From: Paracoccus laeviglucosivorans
Lineage (GTDB): Bacteria > Pseudomonadota > Alphaproteobacteria > Rhodobacterales > Rhodobacteraceae
Length of the DNA stretch: 64,000 bases
Direction of reading: 5' to 3'
Assembly: GCF_900182695.1 (NCBI RefSeq)
Contig: NZ_FXTK01000001.1
Span: forward strand, 310,001-374,000
The notes under the pieces were generated by a model. That model was not told the origin of the DNA. It ran no database searches and was given only the letters and a program-made list of their open reading frames with translations. The position numbers and the translations under genes were made by a program. Of this stretch, positions 31,947 to 40,665 are shown in pieces (position 1 is the stretch's first letter; each line of letters starts with the position of its first letter).

Positions 31947-32849
31947 ATGCCTTTGTCCCGGACCGAACAGATCGCCATCGGCAGCATTGCCGTCGGGCTT
32001 GTGGTGTTGGGGCTGAAAGCATTGGCATGGTGGCTGACCGGATCGGTCGCGCTGATGTCGGATGCGCTGGAAAGCACGGTGAACGTGGCGACCGCCGTGG
32101 CCGCGCTGATCGCCATTCGTGTCGCGGCGCGCCCCGCCGACAAGGACCATCCCTATGGCCATCACAAGGCCGAATTCTTCAGCGCCGTGCTGGAGGGGGT
32201 GATGATCATCGTCGCCGCCCTGCTGATCATGCGCGAAGCATGGCACGGCTTTCAGAACCCCCGCGTGCTGGATGCGCCGTTGGGCGGGCTGGCAATCAAC
32301 ATCGTCGCAAGCGTCCTGAACGGCATCTGGTGCTGGGTGCTGATCACACGCGGACGGCTGCTGAAATCGCCCGCATTGGTGGCGGACGGGCATCACCTGC
32401 TGTCGGATGTCATCACCTCGGTCGGCGTGGTCGTGGGCGTTGCTGCGGCCGTGCTGACCGGCTGGGCGGTGCTGGACCCGGCGCTGGCGGCGATCGTTGC
32501 GGTGAACATCCTGTGGTCGGGGTGGAAAGTCATGGCAAGTTCGCTTTCCGGCCTGATGGATGAGGCGGTGGACGAACACGCGCTGCGCGACATCCGCACC
32601 ATCATTTCCGACAATGCCGAAGGCGCGCTTGAGGCGCATGATCTGCGCACCCGCCATGCCGGGCCGAAGACCTTTATCGACTTTCATCTGGTCGTCGATG
32701 GCCGCATCAGCGTCAAAGAGGCGCATGACATCTGCGACCGGATCGAGGCAGCGCTGAAAAGGAAACTGCCCGATGCGCTGATCTCGATCCATGTCGAGCC
32801 GGAACACAAGGCCAAGCATTCCGGGGTTCCGGTCATGGGAACCGCCTGA
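31947..32849 (+). CDS. Cation diffusion facilitator (CDF) metal transporter
   Basis: 300 aa. Six membrane helices followed by a cytoplasmic C-terminal domain (from about residue 205). TM2 holds SDALESTVNV with Asp39, and TM5 holds HHLLSDV (HxxxD), the pair expected to form the transport metal site. The DHPYGHHKAEFFSA segment after TM2 is a CDF signature. It should export Zn2+, Fe2+ or a similar ion in exchange for protons; ion choice cannot be read. A GAAGGAG ribosome-binding site precedes 31947. Confidence 0.9.
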   Translation: MPLSRTEQIAIGSIAVGLVVLGLKALAWWLTGSVALMSDALESTVNVATAVAALIAIRVAARPADKDHPYGHHKAEFFSAVLEGVMIIVAALLIMREAWHGFQNPRVLDAPLGGLAINIVASVLNGIWCWVLITRGRLLKSPALVADGHHLLSDVITSVGVVVGVAAAVLTGWAVLDPALAAIVAVNILWSGWKVMASSLSGLMDEAVDEHALRDIRTIISDNAEGALEAHDLRTRHAGPKTFIDFHLVVDGRISVKEAHDICDRIEAALKRKLPDALISIHVEPEHKAKHSGVPVMGTA

Positions 32850-32872
32850 AACGGCATAATTTCTTCACACAA

Positions 32873-32890
32873 CTCTGATCTGGCTGTCAG
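32873..32890 (+). promoter_or_regulatory. Candidate Pho box upstream of the second phytase-like gene
   Basis: ctctgat-ctgg-ctgtcag: two 7-mers at 11-base spacing matching CTGTCAT at 5/7 and 6/7 positions. A weaker third copy (tcttcac, 32862-32868) sits one period upstream. It ends 49 bases before the start codon at 32940. Confidence 0.4.
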
Positions 32891-32939
32891 AATGGCTTGC
32901 TACCGCCGTGCGCGAAATCATGCACCCGGAGAGCTTTCG

Positions 32940-34280
32940 ATGCGCCTGACCCTTGCCCTGCTGGCCACCTGCGCCGCCCTGCCCGCCCATGCCGAAGATG
33001 CGTTCCCGGCAACGCTGGCAGGCCATGCCTATCTGCCCGCATTCACGCTTGTGACCCCTCCGGGCGATGCACCGCGCGATGCGTGGCTGTCGGGCAAGTT
33101 CACCGGCAAGACCCGCAACGAAGCCGCGATGAGCGCGCCTGCCGATACCGGCAAGACATATGGCGCGCATCCGACCGGGCTGTCGCTGCCCTTTATCGGC
33201 CAGCCCGTCCAGGGCATGTCGGGCTTTGCTATGAACCGCGCCGATGACGGCAGCATCTATACGCTGACCGATAACGGTTTCGGAACCAAGGCGAACAGCC
33301 CCGATGCGATGCTGTTTTTCCACCGCATGGCCCCCGATTTCGAAACCGGCAAGGTGGAACGCCTTGAAACGATCTTCCTGCGCGACCCCGACCACAAGGT
33401 GCCCTTCCGCATCGCCTATGAAGGGACCGAGGCGCGCTATCTGACCGGCGCGGATTTCGACCCGGAAAGCATCCAGTTCCTGAACGGCGAAATCTGGATC
33501 GGCGATGAATTCGGCCCCTATGTCATCCGCGCGACGCTGGATGGGCGCGTCATCTCGGTCCATCAGACGATGCTGGACGGCGTGGCGCTGAACGGTCCCG
33601 ACACCCCCGGCACCGTGGTTCCGGCGGCAGCGGGCAAGGATTTCCGCGTCCAGCGTTCGGGCGGTTACGAAGGCATGGCGCTGCAACCGACAACCGATCT
33701 GCTTTGGGCGATGCTGGAAAAGCCGCTGCTGGCCGCGGATGGCACGCCCGAAGGCGATTTCCTGCGCGTCATCACCTTCGACACCAAGGCGGGCGACTGG
33801 ACCGGCGAAAGCTATCGTTTCAAGCTGGCCCCCGGCGCGGTGGCGATCGGTGATTTCAACTTCATCGACGACACCCGCGCGCTGGTGATCGAACGCGATG
33901 CGGGCGAAGGCGATGCCGCCAAGGCGTGCGCCGAAGGTGCGGATGCCGCGACCTGCTTCCCGATGCCCGCCAAGGTCAAGAACATCGTGCTGGTCGATAC
34001 CGCCCAGCGGGACGCCGACGGCTATATCCGCCGGATCGGCCATATCGACCTGATGAACATCGCCGATCCCGACGGCAAAGCGCTGGACGGCATGAAGCCC
34101 GCCGAAGGCCCCTTCACCTTCCCGTTCCAGACCATCGAAGACGTGATGCGCGTCGATGACACGCATATCCTTGTCGCCAATGACAACAACCTGCCTTTCT
34201 CGGGCGGGCGCGAAATCGGACAGGCAGCGCATAACGAATTCATCCTGCTATCGGTCCCCGAGCTGCTGGCAGCCCGTTGA
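32940..34280 (+). CDS. Secreted phytase-like esterase
   Basis: 446 aa with a Sec signal peptide (MRLTLALLATCAALPAHAED; cleavage near residue 19). The rest is the esterase-like-activity-of-phytase family: GMSGFAMNRADDGSIYTLTDNGFGTKANSPDA, SIQFLNGEIWIGDEFGPYVIR, YEGMALQPTTDLLWAMLEKPL and IEDVMRVDDTHILVANDNNLPFS. Two cysteines near residues 325-340 (KACAEG; ATCFPM) may pair. It should act in the periplasm, possibly on phosphoesters; the substrate is unknown. It is followed 117 bases later by an alkaline phosphatase gene on the same strand, consistent with phosphate scavenging. GGAGAG is 7 bases before the start. Confidence 0.88.
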   Translation: MRLTLALLATCAALPAHAEDAFPATLAGHAYLPAFTLVTPPGDAPRDAWLSGKFTGKTRNEAAMSAPADTGKTYGAHPTGLSLPFIGQPVQGMSGFAMNRADDGSIYTLTDNGFGTKANSPDAMLFFHRMAPDFETGKVERLETIFLRDPDHKVPFRIAYEGTEARYLTGADFDPESIQFLNGEIWIGDEFGPYVIRATLDGRVISVHQTMLDGVALNGPDTPGTVVPAAAGKDFRVQRSGGYEGMALQPTTDLLWAMLEKPLLAADGTPEGDFLRVITFDTKAGDWTGESYRFKLAPGAVAIGDFNFIDDTRALVIERDAGEGDAAKACAEGADAATCFPMPAKVKNIVLVDTAQRDADGYIRRIGHIDLMNIADPDGKALDGMKPAEGPFTFPFQTIEDVMRVDDTHILVANDNNLPFSGGREIGQAAHNEFILLSVPELLAAR

Positions 34281-34301
34281 TCTTGCAAGATTGTCGTGAA
34301 G

Positions 34302-34323
34302 GCGGCGTCCGAGTGGACGCCGC
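34302..34323 (+). terminator. Hairpin between the phytase-like gene and alkaline phosphatase
   Basis: A perfect 9-bp stem (gcggcgtcc / ggacgccgc) with a GAGT loop; outer bases cgtgaa (34295-34300) and ttcacg (34326-34331) extend it after a small internal loop. No T-run follows. It may be a partial terminator or an mRNA-processing site. Confidence 0.5.
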
Positions 34324-34397
34324 GGTTCACGCCCACGTTACAAAGCCCGACTAAAGCGATCAGACTTCCAGCCCCCCATAATACCGAAGGACAGTAA

Positions 34398-35900
34398 ATG
34401 ACCCATCCCTTCCGCTCGCTCGCGCTGGGCGCGTCGGTGCTGAGCATCGCCTCGGCGGCCATGGCTCAGGAAAACGTCATCCAGTCGCAGGATTCCTATT
34501 ACACCGCGGCACAGGCTGAACTGGCGAAGAAAATCGCCGACCAGCCGAATGTCGGCCGCGCCAAGAACGTCGTGCTGTTCGTTGTCGATGGCCTGTCGAT
34601 CCCGACCATCACCGCATCGCGCATCCACGAAGGCCAGCTGCGCGGCGTCGATGGCGAATCGAACAGCCTGTCGTTCGAAAAGCTGCTGCCCTATGTCGCG
34701 CTGTCCAAGACCTATACCCATGACGCGCAGGTCGCCGACTCGGCTCCGACCGCGACGGCCATGGTTTCGGGCGTGAAATCGGTGAACGGCACCATCGGCG
34801 TGACGCAAGCGGTCCAGCCGGACGTCTGCTCCAGCCAAAAGGGCGCCGAAGTCACCACGATCTTTGAACTGGCCGAAGAAGCGGGTCTGGCGACCGGCAT
34901 CGTTTCGACCGCCCGCATCACCCACGCGACCCCCGCTGCGACCTATGCCAAGGTTGCGGGCCGCGATTGGGAAGGCAATGCCGACCTGACCGAAGAAGCC
35001 GTGCAGAACGGCTGCAAGGACATCGCGGCGCAGCTGATCGACTGGCCCGCCGGCGACGGCTTCGAGGTTGTCATGGGCGGCGGTCGTCAGAACTTTATGA
35101 CCACCGACCAGAAAGACCCGGAAGACGAAACCAAGACCGGCTCGCGCACCGATGGCCGCGATCTGGTTGCGGAATGGACCGCCAAGCACAATGACGGCGC
35201 GTATATCTGGAACCGCGAAGGCTTTGACGGCCTGAACCTGGACAACACCAACCGCATCTTCGCGCTCTTCAACCGCAGCCACATGCAGTATGAAGTCGAT
35301 CGTGAAAAGGACGCGGGCGGTGAGCCGTCTGTTGCCGAAATGGCCGTCAAGGCGCTGGACGTGCTGTCCAAGAACGAAGACGGCTATGTCCTGATGGTCG
35401 AAGGTGGCCGCGTCGATCACGCCCACCACGCAGGCAATGCCGCACGCGCGCTGACCGACACCATCGCCATCGCGGAAGCCGTGCAGGCAGTCTATGACAA
35501 GGTCGATCCGAACGAAACGCTGGTCATCCTGACGGCGGACCACAGCCACGTCTTCTCGATCGCGGGCTATCCCAAGCGCAACAACCCGATCCTTGGCATC
35601 GCGGGCACCGCCGATGACAACAAGCCCTATACCACGCTGGGCTACATGAACGGTCCGGGCGCAAAACTGGACGAGCCGCGCGCCGACCTGTCCAGCATCG
35701 ACACCACCGACGTGGATTTCCTGCAGCAGGCGCTGATCCCGCTAGGCGAAAGCGAAACCCATGCCGGTGACGATGTTGCGATCTTCGCGCAAGGCCCGTG
35801 GGCACATCTGTTCCACGGTGTGGTAGAACAGAACCTGATCTTCCACGTCATCGCCCACGCGACCGACCTGCCGACCCGCGCCGCTCTGGCGCAGAAGTAA
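34398..35900 (+). CDS. Alkaline phosphatase (PhoA family)
   Basis: 500 aa with a Sec signal peptide (ends AMAQ, near residue 23). Catalytic features of the family: metal-binding Asp in NVVLFVVDGLS, the nucleophile Ser in DSAPTATAMVSG, and zinc ligands in EGGRVDHAHHAGNAA and LTADHSHVF. It hydrolyses phosphomonoesters in the periplasm to free phosphate. The 117-base gap from the phytase-like gene holds a hairpin but no convincing Pho box, so it may depend partly on read-through. The symbol phoA is not given because orthology within the large family is not certain. Confidence 0.93.
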   Translation: MTHPFRSLALGASVLSIASAAMAQENVIQSQDSYYTAAQAELAKKIADQPNVGRAKNVVLFVVDGLSIPTITASRIHEGQLRGVDGESNSLSFEKLLPYVALSKTYTHDAQVADSAPTATAMVSGVKSVNGTIGVTQAVQPDVCSSQKGAEVTTIFELAEEAGLATGIVSTARITHATPAATYAKVAGRDWEGNADLTEEAVQNGCKDIAAQLIDWPAGDGFEVVMGGGRQNFMTTDQKDPEDETKTGSRTDGRDLVAEWTAKHNDGAYIWNREGFDGLNLDNTNRIFALFNRSHMQYEVDREKDAGGEPSVAEMAVKALDVLSKNEDGYVLMVEGGRVDHAHHAGNAARALTDTIAIAEAVQAVYDKVDPNETLVILTADHSHVFSIAGYPKRNNPILGIAGTADDNKPYTTLGYMNGPGAKLDEPRADLSSIDTTDVDFLQQALIPLGESETHAGDDVAIFAQGPWAHLFHGVVEQNLIFHVIAHATDLPTRAALAQK

Positions 35901-35922
35901 TCGGCACGCCTGACGCATAAGG

Positions 35923-35947
35923 GCCGCCGGGGCATGTCCCCGGCGGC
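35923..35947 (+). terminator. Terminator-like hairpin after alkaline phosphatase
   Basis: A perfect 10-bp GC-rich stem (gccgccgggg / ccccggcggc) with a 5-base loop lies 22 bases past the stop. Only a short T/C tail follows. Confidence 0.6.
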
Positions 35948-35969
35948 TTCACCTTTCAAGGAGAGCAAG

Positions 35970-36395
35970 ATGAAACGCCGCGATTTCCTGGCCTCGGGCC
36001 TTGCCCTGCCGCTGCTGAGCGTGCCCGCACTTGCCGCCCCCGCCCAGCTTAAATTCCGCAATCTGTATTCGCGCGGCCGCGACCTGACGGCTGAAGCCGC
36101 AGCGCTGAACGGCAAAGCGGTCGAAATGATCGGCTACATGGCCCCGCCGCTCAAGCCCGAGATCGACTTTTTCGTGCTGACCAAGCTGCCGATGTCCGTC
36201 TGCCCGTTTTGCGAAAACGAGGCGCAATGGCCCGATGACATTGTGCTGGCGTTGACCGATGGCCCCGTCGATCCGGTGCGCTACACCGACCTGATCCGCG
36301 CCACCGGCACGTTCGAAACCGGGTTCGAAACCGACCCGGAAACCGGCTTTGTCAGCTTCGTCCGTCTGCGCGACACGCGATACGAGAAACTTTGA
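35970..36395 (+). CDS. Tat-signal periplasmic protein with CxxC motif, partner of the ABC system
   Basis: 141 aa. The N-terminus MKRRDFLASGLALPLLSVPA has a twin-arginine-like RRDFL and a hydrophobic core, so export by Tat is likely, with cleavage near residue 23. The mature part includes GYMAPPLKPEIDFFVLTKL followed by MSVCPFCENEAQWPDD, giving a CxxC site. The layout recalls DUF3299-type proteins found next to ABC transporters, though I cannot confirm membership. It overlaps the ABC ATPase gene by one base (TGATG) and is the first gene of a three-gene unit. AAGGAG lies 6 bases before the start. Confidence 0.75.
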   Translation: MKRRDFLASGLALPLLSVPALAAPAQLKFRNLYSRGRDLTAEAAALNGKAVEMIGYMAPPLKPEIDFFVLTKLPMSVCPFCENEAQWPDDIVLALTDGPVDPVRYTDLIRATGTFETGFETDPETGFVSFVRLRDTRYEKL

Positions 36396-37057
36396 TGAGC
36401 GCACATCTGACGCTTTCGGACCTCCGGCACGATCTGGGGGGAGAGGCGCTGTTTTCGCTGCCTGCGCTGGATCTGCGCCCCGGACAGCTGACCGTGCTGA
36501 CCGGCCCGTCCGGTTCGGGCAAGACGACGCTTCTGCACCTGCTGGCGGGGTTGATGACCCCCACTGCGGGGCGCGTGGACTGGGACGGGATCGATCTGGC
36601 CCGTCTGCCCGAAGTGGCGCGCGACCGCTGGCGGCGCAAGCGCGCCGGATTGGTGTTTCAGGATTTCCACCTGATCCCCGAACTCTCACCCTTGGAAAAC
36701 GTGCTGGTGCCTGCATGGCTGGGCGCGTTTTCCGCGTCGCGTAAACGCGGAAGGGCGCAGGAGTTGCTGGCGCGTTTCGGTGTGCCCGAACGTGCCCGCG
36801 TGGCAGTGCTGTCGCGCGGCGAACAGCAGCGCGTGGCGCTGGCCCGCGCCCTGCTGATGGAGCCCGCCGTCATCTTCGCCGATGAACCGACCGCCAGCCT
36901 GGACAGCGCCTCGGGTGCTGCCGTGGCCCAGACGCTGCTGGCCATGGCCCGCACCGAGGGGCGCAGCGTCATCGCCGCCAGTCACGACCCCGCGCTTATC
37001 GCTCTGGCCGATCGCAGGCTGCGGCTTGAACGCGGCAAACCCGTCGAGGTCGCATGA
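36395..37057 (+). CDS. ABC transporter ATP-binding protein (LolD/MacB type)
   Basis: 220 aa. Walker A GPSGSGKTTLLHLLAG (residues about 36-51), Q-loop VFQDFHLIPELSPLENV, signature LSRGEQQRVALARALL, Walker B VIFADEPTASLD, and the switch His in ASHDP. The length and LENV segment place it with ATPases of type VII ABC systems (LolCDE, MacB, FtsE), which use ATP to drive mechanical work on periplasmic partners. The permease gene overlaps its stop in an ATGA. The TTG at 36392 could in principle start translation, but the ATG at 36395 is preferred. Confidence 0.92.
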   Translation: MSAHLTLSDLRHDLGGEALFSLPALDLRPGQLTVLTGPSGSGKTTLLHLLAGLMTPTAGRVDWDGIDLARLPEVARDRWRRKRAGLVFQDFHLIPELSPLENVLVPAWLGAFSASRKRGRAQELLARFGVPERARVAVLSRGEQQRVALARALLMEPAVIFADEPTASLDSASGAAVAQTLLAMARTEGRSVIAASHDPALIALADRRLRLERGKPVEVA

Positions 37058-38331
37058 ACCCGCTTCCCATCGTCCGCGCCAGTCTGGCGCGCAACCCGCT
37101 GACCGTCATCCTGTTCACGCTGCTGATCGCGCTGGCCGTGGCGCTTGGCATCGCGATCAGCGTGCAGGAACGCGCGCTACGTCAGGGCTCGGCCCGCGCG
37201 GCGGATCGGTTCGATCTGATCGTGGCCGCGCCCGGCAGCCAGACCGACCTGCTGTTTTCGACCGTATTCCTGCGGCCCACGGCGGTCGAATTGCTGCCCG
37301 GCCAGATCGTGCATCAGATCCTGAACGACAAGGATGCCCGCTTCGTCGCCCCGATCGCCTTTGGCGACAGCCATCGCGACTCCGCTGTAGTCGGCACGAC
37401 GGCCGATTTCGTTACCTATCTCAGCAACGGTCTGGCCGAGGGGCAGCCCTTCACCTCGATCAATCAGGCGGTCGTGGGGTCGCTGGTCGATGCCCGCGTC
37501 GGCGATACGCTGGAAATCAGCCATGGCCATGCCGATGACCTGACCGATGGCAGCGGCGATGCCGACAGCTACGATGCCGGGGATCACCACGACCACGACC
37601 ACACCGAGGGCGAGGCGCATGACCACCATGACCACGCGCATGAGGATGTCACCGTCACCGGCCGCATGAAGCCCACGGGAACGCCATGGGACCACGCTGT
37701 GGTGGTTCCGGTCGAATATATCTGGAACGCCCATGTCATGGGCACGGGCCACGCGCCGGGCGATACGCATATCGGTCCGCCATGGCAGGCCGACCAGATG
37801 CCCGGACTGCCCGCGCTGGTCGTCAAGCCCGACACCATCGCCGCCGCCTATGGGCTGCGTTCCCGGTATCGCACGGCGCAATCCACCGCCTTTTTCCCGG
37901 CCGAGACGCTGGTGGAGCTTTACAGCGTCATGGGCGGGGCCACGCGGGTCATGTCATGGCTGACGCTGGCCGCGCAGGTGCTGGTCGTCACTGCGATCCT
38001 TGGCGGGATGCTGGCGGTGCTGGACCTGCAACGGCAACGCTTTGCGGTCCTGCGTGCGCTTGGCGCATCGGCGGCCTATGTCTTTGCCAGCGTCTGGATC
38101 TATGTCGGCACGATGATCCTTGCGGGGGCTGTGCTTGGCCTGCCGCTGGGCTGGGCCGCATCGGCCATCGCCACCTCGGTTATCTCGAACGCGACGGGGG
38201 TGCAGATGACGGCGACGCTGGGCTGGACCGAATTGCGTATGGCCGCGACGCTGCTGGCGCTTGGCTTTGCGCTGGCACTGGTCCCGGCCTTCCGGCTTTA
38301 CCGCGCCTCGGTCGTGGCGGGGCTGCGCTGA
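37054..38331 (+). CDS. FtsX/MacB-like permease with His-rich periplasmic segment
   Basis: 425 aa. One N-terminal helix (about residues 15-35), a large extracytoplasmic domain, and three C-terminal helices (about 305-330, 345-375, 390-415) form the FtsX-like topology. The extracytoplasmic domain carries a His/Asp-rich run near residues 178-197 (DHHDHDHTEGEAHDHHDHAH) after an acidic Ser/Gly linker; this is likely to bind transition metals such as zinc. With the ATPase and the CxxC protein it forms a three-gene unit. It may move a metal chaperone, lipoprotein or lipid; direct ion transport by this type of permease is not expected. Confidence 0.85.
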   Translation: MNPLPIVRASLARNPLTVILFTLLIALAVALGIAISVQERALRQGSARAADRFDLIVAAPGSQTDLLFSTVFLRPTAVELLPGQIVHQILNDKDARFVAPIAFGDSHRDSAVVGTTADFVTYLSNGLAEGQPFTSINQAVVGSLVDARVGDTLEISHGHADDLTDGSGDADSYDAGDHHDHDHTEGEAHDHHDHAHEDVTVTGRMKPTGTPWDHAVVVPVEYIWNAHVMGTGHAPGDTHIGPPWQADQMPGLPALVVKPDTIAAAYGLRSRYRTAQSTAFFPAETLVELYSVMGGATRVMSWLTLAAQVLVVTAILGGMLAVLDLQRQRFAVLRALGASAAYVFASVWIYVGTMILAGAVLGLPLGWAASAIATSVISNATGVQMTATLGWTELRMAATLLALGFALALVPAFRLYRASVVAGLR

Positions 38332-38338
38332 CGAAAAA

Positions 38339-38366
38339 GGGCCGCCCGCGTGATGCCGGGCGGCCC
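38339..38366. terminator. Bidirectional terminator between permease and RAM-domain genes
   Basis: A perfect 10-bp stem (gggccgcccg / cgggcggccc) with an 8-base loop lies between convergent genes. aaaaa precedes it (T-run on the minus strand) and a tttt tract follows on the plus strand. Confidence 0.88.
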
Positions 38367-38390
38367 GTTCATTTTGCCGTGCGCACCGAC

Positions 38391-38627
38391 CTAGAATGCC
38401 TTGAAGGTCATGGTGGTCAGCGTGCGGCGGATGTCGGGAATGTCGAACAGCGACTCGGACAGGAACTTGCCCACGTCCTGATCGTCGGGGACATAGATTT
38501 TCGCCATCAGGTCGTATTCGCCCGAGGTCGAATAAAGCTCGCTGACGATTTCGCGGTCATAGATCGCTTCGGCAACCTCATAGGTCTTGCCGGGGGTGCA
38601 GCGGAACTGGACGAAAACCGGGCGCAT
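38391..38627 (-). CDS. Stand-alone Lrp/AsnC ligand-binding (RAM) domain protein
   Basis: 78 aa, the size of a single RAM domain: VFVQFRCTPGKTYEVAEAIYD, then GEYDLMAKIYVPDDQDVGKFL and a C-terminal IRRTLTTMTFKAF strand. The helix-turn-helix of full Lrp proteins is missing, as is typical for this stand-alone family, which forms ring oligomers and may bind amino acids. It probably does not bind DNA itself. It is followed by a MATE gene 24 bases upstream on the map (same strand), with GGAG before its start. Confidence 0.9.
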   Translation of the reverse strand: MRPVFVQFRCTPGKTYEVAEAIYDREIVSELYSTSGEYDLMAKIYVPDDQDVGKFLSESLFDIPDIRRTLTTMTFKAF

Positions 38628-38651
38628 GGCGGATCTCCTTTTGGCGCGAAC

Positions 38652-40028
38652 CTAGACCGTGGCTGGCGCTGCGGTCCAGTCCCCCCGCGCAAATCCGCGC
38701 CAGAACCGTCGCATCAGCAGAACGGCGGCGAATGACAGGCCGGCCACCAGCCCCAGCCACAGACCCGCAGGTCCGACGCCCAGCATGAATGCCAGACCAT
38801 AGGCGACCGGGATGCCGACCACCCAATAGCTGACGGCGGCAATGACCATGGGCACGCGCGTATCCTGCACGCCGCGCAGGAAACCCAGTGCGATCACCTG
38901 CATCGCATCGGTCAGCTGGAATATCCCGGCATAGAACAGCAGTCCCGATGCCATCGTGATGATCGCAGGCGTCTCGGGGTGGCTGACGTCAAGATACAGC
39001 GACACAAGCTGGCGCGGGAACAGTTCGAACGCGGCGATGCAGGCCAGCGCAAGCACGACCGACACGGCGATGACGGTCACGGCGGCATCGCGCATCCCCT
39101 GCGCATCGCCGCGCCCCTTGGCCTGCCCGATCCGCACGGTGGCGGCATTGGAAATGCCCAGATGGAGCATGAACGTGATCGAGGCCAGTTGCAGTGCAAT
39201 CCCATGCGCCGCCAGTTGCTGCGTCCCGATCCAGCCCATCATCACGTTCGAGCCGACAAACAGCCCGCCTTCGGCCACCATGGTCAGCCCGATGGGCAGG
39301 CCAAGGGCAAAGACCTTGCGCATCTCGGACCAGTCGGGTTTCCAGAACCGCTGGAACAGGTGGTAATGACGCGCGGCGGGCAGCCAATGCGCATAGGCCA
39401 GCATGACGGCCAGCTGCAGGAACTGCACGATGATCGCGGCAATGGCCGCCCCGCGCACGCCCATTTCCGGCATGCCCAGATTGCCGAAGATCAGCACCCA
39501 GTTCAGAAAGATCACCAAGGGCAGGCCCGCAAGCGTGATCCACAGCACGACCTGCGGCCGCTCCATCGCGGCAAGATAGCTGTTCAGCGTCAGCTGGCAC
39601 AGCATGGCCACCAGCCCGAAACCGGCGATACGCAGGTATTCCTGTGCCAGTTCCGCCACCACGGGCGCCTGCCCGATCGCCAGCAGAATCGGTCCCGCGT
39701 GCCACATCAGCGGCAGCGATATGACCGAGGAGATCAGCGACAGCCACAGCGCCATCCGGGCCGAGCGTCGGACCTCGACCTCATCCCCGCGGGCGATGGC
39801 GGCGGCGATGACGCCCATCACGCCGATGCCGAAACCCATGCCCAGAAAATACAGGATGTGGAAAAACGACATGGCGATGACCAGCGCCGCCAGCTCGTTG
39901 ACGCCATACCAGCCCAGCATCACCGTATCCGCGACCCCGATGGCCATACGCGACAGGTGACTGCCGACAAGCGGCAACCCAAGCGCCAGCGTGGCGCGCA
40001 GATGCGGGGCGTAACGTGCGGAGATCAT
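38652..40028 (-). CDS. MATE family efflux transporter
   Basis: 458 aa with about 12 membrane helices. Conserved parts include LALGLPLVGSHLSRMAIGVADTVMLGWYGVNELAAL at the N-terminus and the related LALGLPIGLTMVAEGGLFVGSNVMMGWIGTQQLAAHGIALQLAS at the start of the second half, the internal duplication typical of MATE (NorM) pumps. It should export cationic drugs or metabolites using Na+ or H+. Its downstream end lies 24 bases before the RAM-domain gene. Confidence 0.93.
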   Translation of the reverse strand: MISARYAPHLRATLALGLPLVGSHLSRMAIGVADTVMLGWYGVNELAALVIAMSFFHILYFLGMGFGIGVMGVIAAAIARGDEVEVRRSARMALWLSLISSVISLPLMWHAGPILLAIGQAPVVAELAQEYLRIAGFGLVAMLCQLTLNSYLAAMERPQVVLWITLAGLPLVIFLNWVLIFGNLGMPEMGVRGAAIAAIIVQFLQLAVMLAYAHWLPAARHYHLFQRFWKPDWSEMRKVFALGLPIGLTMVAEGGLFVGSNVMMGWIGTQQLAAHGIALQLASITFMLHLGISNAATVRIGQAKGRGDAQGMRDAAVTVIAVSVVLALACIAAFELFPRQLVSLYLDVSHPETPAIITMASGLLFYAGIFQLTDAMQVIALGFLRGVQDTRVPMVIAAVSYWVVGIPVAYGLAFMLGVGPAGLWLGLVAGLSFAAVLLMRRFWRGFARGDWTAAPATV

Positions 40029-40074
40029 CCCCTTGCCTTAACCTTGGGCAAAGATTTGGGCAAGATGCCGGATT

Positions 40075-40653
40075 TCAGGGCCGTATCTCAACCTCGGTTC
40101 CGACGCGGGCAAGGGCGTAGATTTCCTCGATCTCATCATCCGATACGGCGATGCAGCCTTCGGTCCAGTCGCCCTTGACGCGGTATCCTGCGGGGATCTG
40201 GTTGGGCTGACCGTGGATCATGATGTCGCCGCCCGGATCATAGCCGCCCCTGCGCGCCGCATCGCGGTGCTGGCGCTGGGGATAATCAATGCCAAGCGAC
40301 AGGTGGAACCGGCTTTGCGGATTCAGGCGGTCGATGCGGAAAATCCCTTCGGGGGTGCGGCCGTCGCCCTGTTTCGACTTGTCGCCGCTGGGCGAAAACC
40401 CCAGGGCGATGTCAAAGGTCTTGGCCGGGCCCGTCTGCTGGAACACCGTCATGCGCCGCGCCCCCTTTTCGATCAGGATCCGCTGGATGGGCGTGGTCAG
40501 CGCGATCGGCCCCGCCTGCGGGCGATAACCGTCATCGACGGGCGGTGGCTGCAATCCCGGCAGCGGCACCGGCCCCGGCGTCAGCATCAGCCAACCGCCA
40601 AAGGTCAGGAACAACAGTGCCAGAACCGAAAACAGACCGCCCAGCCGTTTCAT
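40075..40653 (-). CDS. L,D-transpeptidase (YkuD family)
   Basis: 192 aa. An N-terminal membrane anchor or uncleaved signal (FSVLALLFLTFGGWLMLTPG) is followed by the YkuD domain: ILIEKGARRMTVFQQ, then GRTPEGIFRID and the catalytic block DIMIHGQPN...GDWTEGCIAVSD, with the catalytic Cys in TEGC and His in MIHG. It should cross-link peptidoglycan or attach proteins to it, in the periplasm. It is adjacent to the MATE and MalY-like genes on the same strand without overlap. Confidence 0.9.
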   Translation of the reverse strand: MKRLGGLFSVLALLFLTFGGWLMLTPGPVPLPGLQPPPVDDGYRPQAGPIALTTPIQRILIEKGARRMTVFQQTGPAKTFDIALGFSPSGDKSKQGDGRTPEGIFRIDRLNPQSRFHLSLGIDYPQRQHRDAARRGGYDPGGDIMIHGQPNQIPAGYRVKGDWTEGCIAVSDDEIEEIYALARVGTEVEIRP

Positions 40654-40665
40654 CGACCATGCCCC

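Noticed and set aside
34281..34397. Search for a Pho box directly upstream of alkaline phosphatase
   Set aside because: Only weak TTCAC/GTTAC-like pieces at about 11-base spacing are present, below what I would call a site.
35901..35969. Search for a Zur-type palindrome before the His-rich ABC unit
   Set aside because: No GTTATNNNATAAC-like palindrome is present; the region holds only a terminator-like hairpin and a ribosome-binding site.
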